DNA of 64,000 nucleotides from Methylophaga nitratireducenticrescens (GTDB taxonomy: Bacteria; Pseudomonadota; Gammaproteobacteria; Nitrosococcales; Methylophagaceae): contig NC_017857.3 in the NCBI RefSeq assembly GCF_000260985.4, positions 744,001 through 808,000 on the forward strand. Reading direction: 5' to 3'. The notes under the pieces were generated by a model. The model saw nothing but the letters and a program-made list of their open reading frames with translations. It was not told where the DNA came from and ran no database searches. Both the position numbers and the translations under genes were made by a program. Position 1 is the first letter of the stretch, and every line of letters starts with the position of its first letter. Shown here in pieces: positions 9,192 through 19,150 of the stretch.

Positions 9192-11699
9192 TCAGCTATC
9201 TGGATGCGGTGCTATTTTTTCAAGTTTCCATATACCCTGGTTGTATTCTTCCATGGTTCTGTCAGTTGAAAACTTACCACTATTAGCCGAGTTGATAATG
9301 CTCATCGCTGTCCAGCGTTCTTTGTCCTGATAGGCTTGTCCGGCCTGATGTTGTGCATCGATGTAGCTACGAAAATCCGCTACTGTCATCCATGGATCAT
9401 GGGGGCTGGTAAAGGCATGAACAATGTTATCGAAACATCCAGGTTCAAATTGATTGAAATGTCCACCGGATAATAGACCAACTACTCGTTTAAGATCAGC
9501 ATCATTTTCAATGATGGCTTGCGGGTTATAATTTCCGCGTTTTTCAGCAATCTCCTCTTCTGATAAACCAAACAGGAAAAAATTGTCATCACCGACTTCT
9601 TCACGAATTTCAATATTTGCGCCATCAAGGGTGCCAATTGTAATAGCACCATTCATCATAAATTTCATATTACCTGTGCCCGAGGCTTCTTTCCCGGCGG
9701 TTGAAATCTGTTCGGATAAATCTGCTGCCGGACAGATGATTTCCATGGCAGAGACCTGGTAGTTAGGGAAAAACACAACTTTCAGCCAATCGCCAATATC
9801 AGGATCATTGTTTATTACATCAGCAACGTTATTAATCAGCTTAATGATCTGTTTTGCCATCAGGTAACCTGGTGCGGCTTTACCGCCAAATAAAACACAG
9901 CGTTTGGCCATACCTTCTGTTTGACCTCGTTTGACCTGATCGTAAAGATGAATCACATGCAAAACATTCAATAATTGGCGCTTGTATTCATGGATACGTT
10001 TAACCTGAATATCAAACATAGCTTCCGGATTAAACTTTACACCGCATTGTTTTTCCACCAATGCCGCCAGACGTTTTTTATTTTCGTATTTGGCATCATG
10101 CCAGGATTTTTGAAAATCCTTGTCATACGCAAGCGGAGCAAGGTTTTGAAGTTCACTTAGTCGAGTGATCCATTTATCACCAATGGTTTCTGTAATCAGC
10201 TGACTTAACACCGGGTTACACCAAGCCATCCAGCGCCGCTGGGTCACTCCATTGGTTTTGTTGTTGAACTTTTCCGGCCACAACTGGTAAAAGTCTTGAA
10301 ACAGCCCCTTTTTCAATAATTCGGAATGTAAAGCCGCTACTCCATTGACTGAAAAACTACCGACAATGGCCAGGTGAGCCATACGAACTTGTTGTTGAGG
10401 TCCTTCTTCGATGATTGACATGCGTGACAGTCGTTCTCTATCGCCAGGCCAGTGGTTGGCGACTTCGCGTAAGAAACGCGCATTAATTTCGTAGATGATT
10501 TCCAGTATTCGGGGTAGGAGACGACCAAATAGGTTAGCCGGCCAACGTTCAAGTGCTTCGGGTAACAAAGTATGGTTGGTGTAGGCCATAGTTTTGGTGG
10601 TGATTTGCCAGGCTTTATCCCAGCCTAGTTGATGTTCATCCATTAGCAGGCGCATCAGCTCTGCAACGGCAACAGTAGGATGAGTATCGTTCAGTTGAAA
10701 GACGTTTTTATCGGCAAAATTTTCAAAGTTGCCATCATGGGTGTTCACCCAATAATCCAGAATATCCTGCAGACTGGCTGAGGCCAGGAAATACTGTTGG
10801 CGCAAACGAAGTTCTTTACCGTTTTCACTGGCATCGTTTGGGTATAAAACCATGCTGATATTTTCAGCTTCATTTTTCGCGGCAACAGCTTCGGTATAAG
10901 AACCGGCATTAAAATCTTCCAGGTTAAACTCATCGGTAGCTGCTGCTTTCCACAAGCGCAATCGATTGACGGTACCATTCTGATAACCGGGGATAGGCAA
11001 GTCATAGGGAACCGCCAGCACATCATTGGTATCAATCCACTGAATTTCCATTTGGCCACTGCTGTTGCGATGTAGCTCGGTATGTCCGCCAAATTTGACT
11101 CGCTGAGTGTATTCAGGGCGCTCAAGCTCCCATGGATTCCCATCACGCAACCAGTGATCCGGCATTTCCTGTTGGTTGCCATTGACTATTTTTTGTTGAA
11201 ACATGCCATATTCATAACGCAGACCATATCCGGTAACCGGTAATTGCAGGGTGGCACAGCTATCAATAAAACACGCAGCCAGACGACCAAGACCACCATT
11301 ACCCAAACCGGCATCATGTTCAAATTCGGCAAGTTCTTCGTATTCAAGACCCAGATTGACCAGCGCTTTTTTTAACGGCTCTTCAATGCCTAGATTTAAA
11401 GCGGCATTGCCGGTGGCGCGGCCCATTAAAAACTCCATGGACAGATAATAGGCTTGTTTGCACCGCGATTCGGCGTAGGTATGTTTGGTATTTTTCATTC
11501 TTTCAAACAGCCGGTCACGCAATGTATGGGCCATAGCAGCATACAGGTAATGACCTGAAGCACAACCTTTATCCTGACCAAGATAAATTCCGAAATAGCG
11601 TTTAAAATCTTCTGTTAAAGCGAGCGTATTCATCCCCAGTTTTGATGTCTGATAAAGTTCAGGGAGAGGGGTCGTAATCGGTGTATATCTTGGCGTCAT
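9192..11699 (-). CDS. glgP: Glycogen/alpha-glucan phosphorylase
   Basis: A PLP-dependent GT35 enzyme that releases glucose-1-phosphate from alpha-1,4-glucans in the cytoplasm. At 835 aa it is close to E. coli GlgP/MalP in length. The family hallmark around the PLP lysine, EASGTGNMKF, is present near residue 678, and the N-terminal sugar-binding region contains the conserved GLGNGGLGRLAACF. The start is the ATG at 11699; a later ATG (MNTLALTEDF) is possible but would trim a variable leader. No other glycogen genes are nearby, and the gene stands alone between tRNA-Arg and engB. Confidence 0.97.
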   Translation of the reverse strand: MTPRYTPITTPLPELYQTSKLGMNTLALTEDFKRYFGIYLGQDKGCASGHYLYAAMAHTLRDRLFERMKNTKHTYAESRCKQAYYLSMEFLMGRATGNAALNLGIEEPLKKALVNLGLEYEELAEFEHDAGLGNGGLGRLAACFIDSCATLQLPVTGYGLRYEYGMFQQKIVNGNQQEMPDHWLRDGNPWELERPEYTQRVKFGGHTELHRNSSGQMEIQWIDTNDVLAVPYDLPIPGYQNGTVNRLRLWKAAATDEFNLEDFNAGSYTEAVAAKNEAENISMVLYPNDASENGKELRLRQQYFLASASLQDILDYWVNTHDGNFENFADKNVFQLNDTHPTVAVAELMRLLMDEHQLGWDKAWQITTKTMAYTNHTLLPEALERWPANLFGRLLPRILEIIYEINARFLREVANHWPGDRERLSRMSIIEEGPQQQVRMAHLAIVGSFSVNGVAALHSELLKKGLFQDFYQLWPEKFNNKTNGVTQRRWMAWCNPVLSQLITETIGDKWITRLSELQNLAPLAYDKDFQKSWHDAKYENKKRLAALVEKQCGVKFNPEAMFDIQVKRIHEYKRQLLNVLHVIHLYDQVKRGQTEGMAKRCVLFGGKAAPGYLMAKQIIKLINNVADVINNDPDIGDWLKVVFFPNYQVSAMEIICPAADLSEQISTAGKEASGTGNMKFMMNGAITIGTLDGANIEIREEVGDDNFFLFGLSEEEIAEKRGNYNPQAIIENDADLKRVVGLLSGGHFNQFEPGCFDNIVHAFTSPHDPWMTVADFRSYIDAQHQAGQAYQDKERWTAMSIINSANSGKFSTDRTMEEYNQGIWKLEKIAPHPDS

Positions 11700-11905
11700 A
11701 GCGGAATCCTTGAATGGGCATCGTTATGGAAAAAACGGGGATGGGGAACAGCTCTGGCAACGTTGCCATTAAGCGGCAGGTTCAGCATTGAACTGGAAAT
11801 TTTATGTTAATACTGTATGTCCCAATGCTGTAAACGTTAGCAGAGAGTGATGACATCTGCCATCACCTGAAGCACAAATTTTCAGCGATCAGAAAGAAAA
11901 ATATT

Positions 11906-12520
11906 CTATTGCTGTTCAGCGGTCGACAATTCAAACCAATTATCGAGTACCTGAATCGCTTCATCACGTCCCTGATGATTCAAAGAAGAGAATAATTGTA
12001 CTGATGCTTCCAACCCAACATCTTTTAATTCTTTACGAACCTGTTGCAGGGCATTACCCCCAGCGCCGCGTCCCAACTTATCTGACTTGGTGAGTAAAAT
12101 ATGAATCGGTAGCTCAGCCTGTTTTGCCCAATCCAGCATTTGTAAGTCAAAGTTTTTTAATGGATGGCGAATATCCATCATCAGCATTAATCCGCGCAAC
12201 GATTGGCGCGTTTCCAGATATTTGCTCAGAGTGGTTTGCCATTTCAGCTTCATTTTTTCTGGAACTTTGGCATAACCGTAACCCGGAAGATCAACCAAGG
12301 CTCTTTCATCATCAAGGTGAAAGAAATTTATCATTTGCGTTCTTCCTGGCGTCTTACTGATTCGCGCCAGCGCTTTTATACCTGTGATGGTGTTGATTGC
12401 ACTGGATTTTCCGGCATTTGAGCGTCCTGCAAAAGCAACTTCAAAACCAGAGTCTGATGGCAGTTGGGACAATTGTGTCGCGCTGACAGTATAATGTGCG
12501 TTACGGTATAACTCTGACAT
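11906..12520 (-). CDS. engB: Ribosome biogenesis GTP-binding protein EngB/YihA/YsxC
   Basis: A 204-aa TrmE-Era-like GTPase required for assembly of the large ribosomal subunit. The G1 motif GRSNAGKS (32-39), G3 DLPG (77-80, within DLPGYGYAK) and G4 TKSD (144-147) are all intact. It is transcribed away from the cytochrome c4 gene, with about 85 bp between the two starts. The engB-cytochrome c4 neighbourhood is conserved in many gammaproteobacteria. Confidence 0.97.
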   Translation of the reverse strand: MSELYRNAHYTVSATQLSQLPSDSGFEVAFAGRSNAGKSSAINTITGIKALARISKTPGRTQMINFFHLDDERALVDLPGYGYAKVPEKMKLKWQTTLSKYLETRQSLRGLMLMMDIRHPLKNFDLQMLDWAKQAELPIHILLTKSDKLGRGAGGNALQQVRKELKDVGLEASVQLFSSLNHQGRDEAIQVLDNWFELSTAEQQ

Positions 12521-12605
12521 TTGAGCCTTTCTAGGTGCAAAAAATTGTCAACAAGAGTAGCATACCGAAAGTTTTGTATCCGAAAATTAGTCGCTAGGAA
12601 TGATG

Positions 12606-13214
12606 ATGAAAAAAATTATTTTTGCTGTAGTGCTGGGGTTGGGAATCATGAGTTCACCACTTGTGTTAGCTGCAGGTGATATTTCTGCAGGTAAGGAAAT
12701 ATCGGCTAGTTGTGCCGCTTGTCATGGTGTTGATGGTAATAGTCCTGCTGATGTCTACCCAAAACTGGCTGGACAGCATGCCAGTTATCTTTATAAACAG
12801 TTAGTTGAATTCAAAAATGGTAAACGTGCAAACGACATTATGTCTCCTATGGTTGCCGCATTGTCTGAAGAAGATATGGCCAATTTAGCGGCTTATTATG
12901 CCAGCAAAGAATCTACACCTGGCGCAGTAAGTGAAGATTCGCTGGACCTTGGGCAGCAGATTTATCGTGGCGGTAACAGTGAGTCAGGTGTGCCTGCCTG
13001 TATGGCTTGCCATGGCCCAAATGGTAGTGGCATGCCTGCGGCGAAGTGGCCGAAACTCTCTGCCCAGTACCAAGCTTATACAGAAGCTCAATTACACGCT
13101 TTTGCAAATGGCGAACGTCAGAACGATCCTAATGGCATGATGCGAGATATTGCCTCGAAGATGACAGAGGAAGAGATCAAAGCCGTTTCCGCTTACGTTT
13201 CTGGTTTGCACTAA
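12606..13214 (+). CDS. Cytochrome c4, periplasmic dihaem cytochrome
   Basis: A two-domain class I cytochrome c with two CxxCH haem motifs, CAACH (about 36-40) and CMACH (about 132-136), in two homologous halves. A Sec signal peptide ends around VLAAGD. Cytochrome c4 passes electrons from the bc1 complex to terminal oxidases. Three ATGs stand in tandem at 12600, 12603 and 12606; the AGGA at 12596-12599 is best spaced for the last, so MKKIIFAV is taken as the start. The c-type maturation genes resB and ccsA lie directly downstream, fitting its need for haem attachment. Confidence 0.94.
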   Translation: MKKIIFAVVLGLGIMSSPLVLAAGDISAGKEISASCAACHGVDGNSPADVYPKLAGQHASYLYKQLVEFKNGKRANDIMSPMVAALSEEDMANLAAYYASKESTPGAVSEDSLDLGQQIYRGGNSESGVPACMACHGPNGSGMPAAKWPKLSAQYQAYTEAQLHAFANGERQNDPNGMMRDIASKMTEEEIKAVSAYVSGLH

Positions 13215-13225
13215 TTGCTGATAAT

Positions 13226-13260
13226 GCTCCGGTGATAATGATTCTATCTTTCACCGGAGC
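13226..13260. other. Perfect 10-bp hairpin between cytochrome c4 and resB
   Basis: GCTCCGGTGA (13226-13235) pairs exactly with TCACCGGAGC (13251-13260) around a 15-nt loop, 11 bp after the cytochrome stop. It is followed by six A residues and not by T, so it is not a normal + strand terminator. It may stabilise the cytochrome mRNA or reduce read-through into resB. Confidence 0.6.
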
Positions 13261-13289
13261 AAAAAATCGGCTCATGTTTGAGCAATTTC

Positions 13290-15296
13290 ATGTCTGATTC
13301 CACTAAAAAAGGCCCATCAAGCCAAAGTTTCCCTCGTCGATTATTTCTGTTTATCGGCTCAATGGAATTAGCTATATCTTTATTACTGACATTAGCTGTC
13401 GCTTCTGTTATCGGTACTGTTCTCCAACAAAATCAACCCTATGCTGATTATGTTATTAAATTCGGACCATTCTGGTTTGATGTGTTTGAGCAGCTAGGGC
13501 TCTATGATGTATATAGTGCAATATGGTTTATAGCGATTCTTGCTTTATTGGTCCTCTCTACGTCAGTTTGCGTTATCCGTCATCTCCCTGCCATGGTCAA
13601 AGAAATGTGGCAACTGCGTACCAATGTTCAAAAAAAATCGTTAAAAGCGATGCACCACAGTGTTCAATGGCAATCAAATACAGCCATGCAGGCAGTTGCA
13701 GATAATCTGCAACAGGAGTTCAAAGAAAGAGGATTTCGTAGTCGTCAAACGATTAAGCAGGATAATGCGATATTAATTTCAGCCATGCGTGGCGGCATGA
13801 ACCGTCTTGGTTATCTATTTACGCATATTGCCATTGTAGTAATTTGTATCGGAGGTTTATTTGATAGCAATATGCCATTAAAAATTGCTGAATGGCGTGG
13901 TGAAATTAAAATCGAGACGCGTGATCTTTCGATTCGAGAAATACCTTCAGAAAGTCGTCTTGCTGCTGGTGGACAGGGGTTTAGAGGGACAGTCAGTATT
14001 CCGGAGGGAAAAGCTGCAAACGTGGTTTTTTTACCGGTTCGGGATGGTTATTTGTTACAGACATTACCTTTTCGTATTGAAGTACAAGATTTTCGTATCG
14101 AACATTATCCCAACGGTCAGCCGAAATCTTTTGAATCAGATCTGGTCATCCACGATGACCAACGTGCAGAACCATTTGAAGCAACTATTGCGGTAAATCA
14201 TCCATTGGTTTACCGGGGCCATTCCATATATCAAGCCAGCTTTAGCGATGGTGGTTCTTTATTGAGTCTTGATGCCTGGCCCTTGGATAGCCGCGCTGGA
14301 ACAGAACCGGTTTCCATTCAAACCAAAGTATTTGATTCTCGACAAATGCTTTGGGGGCAGGAGACCATGCAGTTGGAAATGATCGGTTTTCGTCCTTTTA
14401 ATATCAACCCAGATCCTACAGAGGAGGACTCTCGAAACGTACGTGATTTTGGACCAAATTTTACCTTTAAGTTACGTACCGAAACGGGAGAAGCCAGAGA
14501 ATATGAAAACTATATGTTCCCTGTTGAACGGGATGGACGTGAATACTTTTTAAGTGGTGTTCGTAACAGTCCTGCAGAATCCTTTGCCTACCTCTATTTA
14601 CCTGTAGATGAAGATGGCAGCTTGCAGCAGTTCTTGAATTATTCAGCGTTATTACGTGATGAAGAGCTGGTATCAGATATTGCCAATTCGATGATGAAAG
14701 AAGCGTTGGCCATGTTGCCAGAACGTGATGAAGCCCTTGAAGGCAGTTTGCAGCAAACGCTCGAAACATTGATCACCATGTTTGTCAGAGGTGGTTTTGA
14801 TGAGGTCAGGGATTTCATTGATAACAATATTCCTGACGCCGAACGTGACAATCTGGCGCCTGCATATCTGGGCATGTTACGGGAAATGCTGGCACGGATT
14901 TATTTCAGCATGGATGGCGTTCATCCGCAAACAGTAACCAACGATCAGTTACTGTTTTTACAGGATAGTGTGGATACAATTGGCACTTTATCGCGTTACG
15001 GTTCGCCGGTCTTTTTGCAGCTGACTGATTTTGAGCATGTTCAATCGACTGGTCTGCAGATTGCCAAGGCACCCGGGAAAAATGTGGTCTATTTCGGCTG
15101 TGCTCTGTTGATAATTGGAGTTTTTTTATTGTTCTACCTTCCACAAAGACGTTTATGGGCTTGGTTGGAACAGAATAACAATCGTACAGAAATTATTTTT
15201 GCGGGATCAACCAATAGAAATCCACGCGATTTTGATATTTTTTTCAGCGAGCAACAAACCGTTTTAAAGACAAAAACCGGGAACTCCAGCCTGTAA
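13290..15296 (+). CDS. resB: Cytochrome c biogenesis protein ResB (Ccs1)
   Basis: Membrane component of the System II cytochrome c maturation machinery, which with CcsA moves haem across the membrane and ligates it to apocytochromes. The protein is about 668 aa from ATG 13290 (MSDSTKKGP). Three hydrophobic segments lie in the N-terminal 200 residues, then a large periplasmic domain, then a final membrane segment near the C-terminus, as expected for ResB. A TTG at 13278 in frame is possible but lacks a ribosome-binding site. The periplasmic part contains an alpha-helical stretch (about residues 440-560) that looks like an insertion compared with shorter ResB proteins; this is an impression. 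Confidence 0.93.
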   Translation: MSDSTKKGPSSQSFPRRLFLFIGSMELAISLLLTLAVASVIGTVLQQNQPYADYVIKFGPFWFDVFEQLGLYDVYSAIWFIAILALLVLSTSVCVIRHLPAMVKEMWQLRTNVQKKSLKAMHHSVQWQSNTAMQAVADNLQQEFKERGFRSRQTIKQDNAILISAMRGGMNRLGYLFTHIAIVVICIGGLFDSNMPLKIAEWRGEIKIETRDLSIREIPSESRLAAGGQGFRGTVSIPEGKAANVVFLPVRDGYLLQTLPFRIEVQDFRIEHYPNGQPKSFESDLVIHDDQRAEPFEATIAVNHPLVYRGHSIYQASFSDGGSLLSLDAWPLDSRAGTEPVSIQTKVFDSRQMLWGQETMQLEMIGFRPFNINPDPTEEDSRNVRDFGPNFTFKLRTETGEAREYENYMFPVERDGREYFLSGVRNSPAESFAYLYLPVDEDGSLQQFLNYSALLRDEELVSDIANSMMKEALAMLPERDEALEGSLQQTLETLITMFVRGGFDEVRDFIDNNIPDAERDNLAPAYLGMLREMLARIYFSMDGVHPQTVTNDQLLFLQDSVDTIGTLSRYGSPVFLQLTDFEHVQSTGLQIAKAPGKNVVYFGCALLIIGVFLLFYLPQRRLWAWLEQNNNRTEIIFAGSTNRNPRDFDIFFSEQQTVLKTKTGNSSL

Positions 15297-15336
15297 CCAG
15301 GTTCTTAGTAAAAGTGCTAAAGCGTATGAGAAACCT

Positions 15337-16485
15337 ATGACAACGAATACTGAAATCATGACAAAACCTGCTGCCCACACATGGTGGTGGTATGCACTTT
15401 TATTATTGGCAGCCATTGGTATTTTGTCGGTTTATCATGAAGTATTGGATGTTTATGAAATCTCAATTCTGATTTTTACTGCTTTCAGTATGGGCTTTGT
15501 CGGCAATCAATGGCCCAGTTTCCGCGGCCACACTATTGCTGTTGCCATACTTAGTTTAATGGCCTTGCAGTTATACGGTACCAATCTGGAGGCTGCTAAA
15601 ACCAACGGATTGCTCAAATATATGCTGGCCAGCCAGTCAGCTATTATGTGGATGAGTGTGTTTTTTATCGCCGCCACATTCACCTATTTTGGTGGGTTGA
15701 TTTTCCGCTCCGACTATACTGAAAAAGTGGGTAGCGCATTTACCTGGATTGCTACGACCTTTGGTATGACAGGATTGATGGTTCGCTGGCGTGAAACGCA
15801 TATGATGGGTGCTGATATTGGTTACATTCCTGTCAGCAACCTCTATGAAGTTTTTGTTCTGTTTGCCGTGGTGACTGCACTACTGTATCTATTCTACGAA
15901 CGTCGTTATCAAGTGCGCAGTCTGGGTGGATTCGTCTTACTGGTTATCTCTGCTGCTGTGATATTTCAGCTTTGGTATGCGTTTGAACGCAATGCCCACG
16001 AAATTCAGCCATTGGTCCCGGCATTACAAAGCTACTGGATGAAAATTCATGTACCAGCCAATTTTATAGGGTACGGTGCGTTTGCCATGGCGGCCATGAT
16101 TGGTATTGCCTATCTATTGGTCAGCTGGCGGAGTGAAAAGGATCCAGACAGTGGTTTGGTTAAAGCTCTGCCGCCGCTAACGATGATGGACGACTTGATG
16201 TACAAAAGCATTGCGTTAGGCTTTGCTTTTTTCACGGTCGCGACGATTCTTGGTGCATTGTGGGCTGCTGAGGCCTGGGGTGGATACTGGTCATGGGATC
16301 CTAAAGAGACCTGGGCATTGATTGTCTGGTTGAACTATGCCGCATGGTTGCATATGCGAATGACAAAAGGCTGGAATGGTAAACCTATGGCATGGTGGTC
16401 AATTGTTGGACTGTTTGTCACTTTATTTGCTTTTCTAGGCGTTAATATGTTCCTGTCTGGGCTTCATTCATACGGCACTTTGTAA
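15337..16485 (+). CDS. ccsA: Cytochrome c biogenesis protein CcsA/CcsB, haem-handling WWD protein
   Basis: The partner of ResB in System II. This 382-aa polytopic protein carries the tryptophan-rich WWD signature WGGYWSWDPKETW near residue 310, which binds haem at the outer face of the membrane, and the conserved histidines of the family lie in flanking helices. At least eight hydrophobic segments are visible. It begins 40 bp after resB and is followed by dsbA, whose disulphide chemistry acts on the same apocytochrome cysteines; the three genes probably form an operon. Some annotations call the same protein CcsB. Confidence 0.95.
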   Translation: MTTNTEIMTKPAAHTWWWYALLLLAAIGILSVYHEVLDVYEISILIFTAFSMGFVGNQWPSFRGHTIAVAILSLMALQLYGTNLEAAKTNGLLKYMLASQSAIMWMSVFFIAATFTYFGGLIFRSDYTEKVGSAFTWIATTFGMTGLMVRWRETHMMGADIGYIPVSNLYEVFVLFAVVTALLYLFYERRYQVRSLGGFVLLVISAAVIFQLWYAFERNAHEIQPLVPALQSYWMKIHVPANFIGYGAFAMAAMIGIAYLLVSWRSEKDPDSGLVKALPPLTMMDDLMYKSIALGFAFFTVATILGALWAAEAWGGYWSWDPKETWALIVWLNYAAWLHMRMTKGWNGKPMAWWSIVGLFVTLFAFLGVNMFLSGLHSYGTL

Positions 16486-16506
16486 TTAAAATTTAAGGAT
16501 ATTGAA

Positions 16507-17148
16507 ATGACGAGATCAATTCGTGCTTTGTTATTAACCACAGCGGTATTGCTAATGCCATTTTCTGTGTCAGCTGATTCAGCAAGCTACAAAGAGGGCG
16601 ATCACTACAAGCCCACCACTGAGCGTATGGCGAAAAACACCTCAAATGACCAAATTGAAGTCATCGAGTTGTTCTCGTATTCCTGCCCCCATTGCTTTAC
16701 TTTGGATTCACAAATCATGCAATGGAAAGAATCCTTGCCTGAAAATGTGAAATTTACTCAGGTCCCGGCTATTTTCCGTGACAGCTGGTTGCAGTTGGCT
16801 AGAGTGTTTTATGCTGCACAAGTGACCGGTGATTCCGAAAAATTGCATAAAGCATTGTTTAATGCGATTCATATTGATAAGCGTCGTCTCGATACCGAAG
16901 ATCGTTTGCTCGACTTTGTCGAAGAGCAGGGCATTGATCGTGAAAAGTTCGTTGAAACGATGAATTCGTTTACAGTCAAAACCAACGTAAAAAAAGCATT
17001 GATCATCAGCCAGACATCTGGCGTTCAGGGCGTTCCAGTTATTATCGTCGATGGACGTTATTTTACTGACGCACCTCTGGCAGGTGGGATGACTGAAATG
17101 CTTAATGTGGTTGAGCATTTGATTGAAAAAGTTGAAGCTGAAAAATAA
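16507..17148 (+). CDS. dsbA: Periplasmic thiol:disulphide interchange protein DsbA
   Basis: A thioredoxin-fold oxidase that introduces disulphides into exported proteins. The active site CPHC is at residues 60-63 and the cis-proline loop GVPVI near residue 173. A signal peptide ends near SVSADS. The 213-aa length is normal. AAGGA lies about 7 bp before the ATG at 16507. It is the last gene of the cytochrome maturation cluster, and a strong terminator follows. Confidence 0.96.
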   Translation: MTRSIRALLLTTAVLLMPFSVSADSASYKEGDHYKPTTERMAKNTSNDQIEVIELFSYSCPHCFTLDSQIMQWKESLPENVKFTQVPAIFRDSWLQLARVFYAAQVTGDSEKLHKALFNAIHIDKRRLDTEDRLLDFVEEQGIDREKFVETMNSFTVKTNVKKALIISQTSGVQGVPVIIVDGRYFTDAPLAGGMTEMLNVVEHLIEKVEAEK

Positions 17149-17171
17149 CGTAAATTTTTTAGAACGAATCA

Positions 17172-17202
17172 GGCCGGTAAGCGAAAGCAACCGGCCTTTT
17201 TT
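17172..17202 (+). terminator. Rho-independent terminator of dsbA
   Basis: GGCCGGT (17172-17178) pairs with ACCGGCC (17190-17196) around an 11-nt loop and is followed by six T. The T-run overlaps the stop of the convergent mltF gene. Confidence 0.9.
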
Positions 17203-18622
17203 ATAATGCCGCCGGAAGTGTTTCATTAATTTCAGCGGGTGGGGTAGAAATATTTTGATTGACTTCATCATGGTGCAGCATAATATCGTAATAACGTCGA
17301 ATATTACCGACATAGCGTACGGGTTCTCCTCCCCTTGCGTAACCATAACGTGTTTGGCTGAACCACTTCTGCTTTGCAAGTAAAGGGAGATTCTCTCGAA
17401 CATCTGCCCAACGGTCTGGATTGCCACCATTTTTTTGTGTAAGCACTCTTGCGTCTTCCAAATGGCCAAGCCCAATATTATAGGCTGCTAATGCAAGCCA
17501 GGTTCGGTCTGGTTCCTCAATACGTTCAGGTAAACGGTTTTTCATCATGGTCAGATAGGCTGTGCCGGCAAAAATACTTTGCTGTGGATCTTTACGATCA
17601 CTTACCCCCATTTCATTAGCGGTTGCCTGAGTGAGCATCATCAAACCACGCACACCAGTACTGGAAACAGCTTCTGGATTCCAGTGTGACTCCTGATAGG
17701 CTATAGCCGCCAATAATCGCCAATCAAAGTTATAAGCTAATGCAGCCGCTTTAAAGAATGACTCGTATTGCGGCAGATGTGTTTGAATACGCCTATGAAT
17801 TGCACGTGAGTCTACATAATCAAAACGGCGTATATGACCAAAATATTTTTCGATTAATTGATCAAGGTATCCTGAGTTTTCGATTTCATCAAAAAAAGTA
17901 TTAACGGCAAGTTGTAAACTCATATCGTCACTGCGTCGCATTCCCCACGCTAATGGTTGTGGATCCGACACATCAAAAGCGACTCGTAATTCAGGGTAAA
18001 GGCTATGGCTGGCAGCCATTTCGTTAGAATCAACGATGGTGTAATCAATCAGCTCGAGCTGAACCAATTCAAGTAAACCGCTGGTATCAATTGATTGATT
18101 TTCGGTCCAGGATAACAACGGAATTTCTTGTTGAAGTGTCGTTAGTTGTTCAGCATGGCTACTATTGGCAACAATTTCCAATTGGCCGGTGTTGATCTCC
18201 GTAATATCACGTGGTTTCGTAGTGCCATGACGGTAAATAAGTTGTTGTGTGGCTTCGTAATAGATAGGTCCAAAGCGTAATCTTTTTTGCCTGTCACGGG
18301 TAACTGTTAATCCTGCAGCAGCAATGTCTGCCTGCCCGTTATCAATCATATTGAGAGTTTTACTGAGAGTGTCAGGTACCGATATTTTTAAATTAACACC
18401 AAGGAAATCGGCAAAGCGTTGTGCAAGTTCGAATTCAAAACCTGCCAGTTCATCACCATTATTATAATAACTGGTCAAACCGTAACGACTGACTACACGA
18501 AGTTCACCGCGCTCCAGAATTTGCTCCAGCTGATTACTAGGGGCGTTGCAAGCGTTTAGTACGCAGAGCATGCAAAGGAGAAAAATTAGCTTTTTCAAAA
18601 CTTCACTCTGACAGTAGGGCAT
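17201..18622 (-). CDS. mltF: Membrane-bound lytic murein transglycosylase F
   Basis: A two-domain envelope enzyme of 473 aa. A lipobox (LNAC) follows a short signal sequence; then a family 3 solute-binding-like domain (about 35-265, starting ERGELRVVSRYG) and an SLT goose-lysozyme-like domain with the catalytic glutamate in YQESHW near residue 314. It cleaves peptidoglycan to anhydromuropeptides. AGGA is well placed before the ATG at 18622, which gives a slightly long leader (MPYCQSEV) before the usual MKK-like stretch. It is convergent with dsbA. Confidence 0.94.
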   Translation of the reverse strand: MPYCQSEVLKKLIFLLCMLCVLNACNAPSNQLEQILERGELRVVSRYGLTSYYNNGDELAGFEFELAQRFADFLGVNLKISVPDTLSKTLNMIDNGQADIAAAGLTVTRDRQKRLRFGPIYYEATQQLIYRHGTTKPRDITEINTGQLEIVANSSHAEQLTTLQQEIPLLSWTENQSIDTSGLLELVQLELIDYTIVDSNEMAASHSLYPELRVAFDVSDPQPLAWGMRRSDDMSLQLAVNTFFDEIENSGYLDQLIEKYFGHIRRFDYVDSRAIHRRIQTHLPQYESFFKAAALAYNFDWRLLAAIAYQESHWNPEAVSSTGVRGLMMLTQATANEMGVSDRKDPQQSIFAGTAYLTMMKNRLPERIEEPDRTWLALAAYNIGLGHLEDARVLTQKNGGNPDRWADVRENLPLLAKQKWFSQTRYGYARGGEPVRYVGNIRRYYDIMLHHDEVNQNISTPPAEINETLPAAL

Positions 18623-18700
18623 GAAATTATCCTACATAAGTAAGGCTTTGCACATCAAATTTCCCAAAACTTACCAATGAAGAATTGAAAAGTGTGATGT

Positions 18701-19150
18701 CTACCGCTTTGCGCGGAAAAAATCCCTGAGCAGCTTACTGCTTTCCTCAGCCAAAACCCCATTTTCATATTGAACACGATGATTTAACTGGCTGGTATTA
18801 AAAATATTCATACAACTACCCGCCGCACCGGTTTTCGGTTCAGTAGCAGCGAAAACCACTCGTTCTATTCTGGCGTGAACAATCGCACCTGCACACATGA
18901 TACATGGCTCCAGCGTGATATACATTGTGGAACCGGGAAGTCTGTAGTTCTGTTGATGGGCGCAGGCCTCGCGTAATGCAACAATCTCGGCATGAGCCGT
19001 GGGATCCTGTTGGCTGATAGGTTGATTCCATCCTGAACCAATGAGTTCATCCTGCAGGACAATAAGGGCACCGACCGGTACTTCACCATGTAGCTCAGCC
19101 TGTTGCGCCAATATTAATGCCTGACGCATCCAATACTTATCGTTGAACAT
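18701..19150 (-). CDS. tadA: tRNA-specific adenosine deaminase
   Basis: It converts adenosine 34 to inosine in tRNA-Arg(ACG). The 149-aa CDA-fold protein has zinc ligands and catalytic glutamate in HAE (53-55) and PCIMC (82-86), exactly as in E. coli TadA. Its start overlaps the end of waaA by 14 bp, so the two are co-transcribed. mltF follows downstream on the same strand, which matches the tadA-mltF association seen in other gammaproteobacteria. Confidence 0.96.
   Translation of the reverse strand: MFNDKYWMRQALILAQQAELHGEVPVGALIVLQDELIGSGWNQPISQQDPTAHAEIVALREACAHQQNYRLPGSTMYITLEPCIMCAGAIVHARIERVVFAATEPKTGAAGSCMNIFNTSQLNHRVQYENGVLAEESSKLLRDFFRAKR

Noticed and set aside
8988..9269. Plus-strand frame across the tRNA fragment and the end of glgP
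   Set aside because: It overlaps a tRNA-derived repeat, a terminator and a conserved gene on the other strand.
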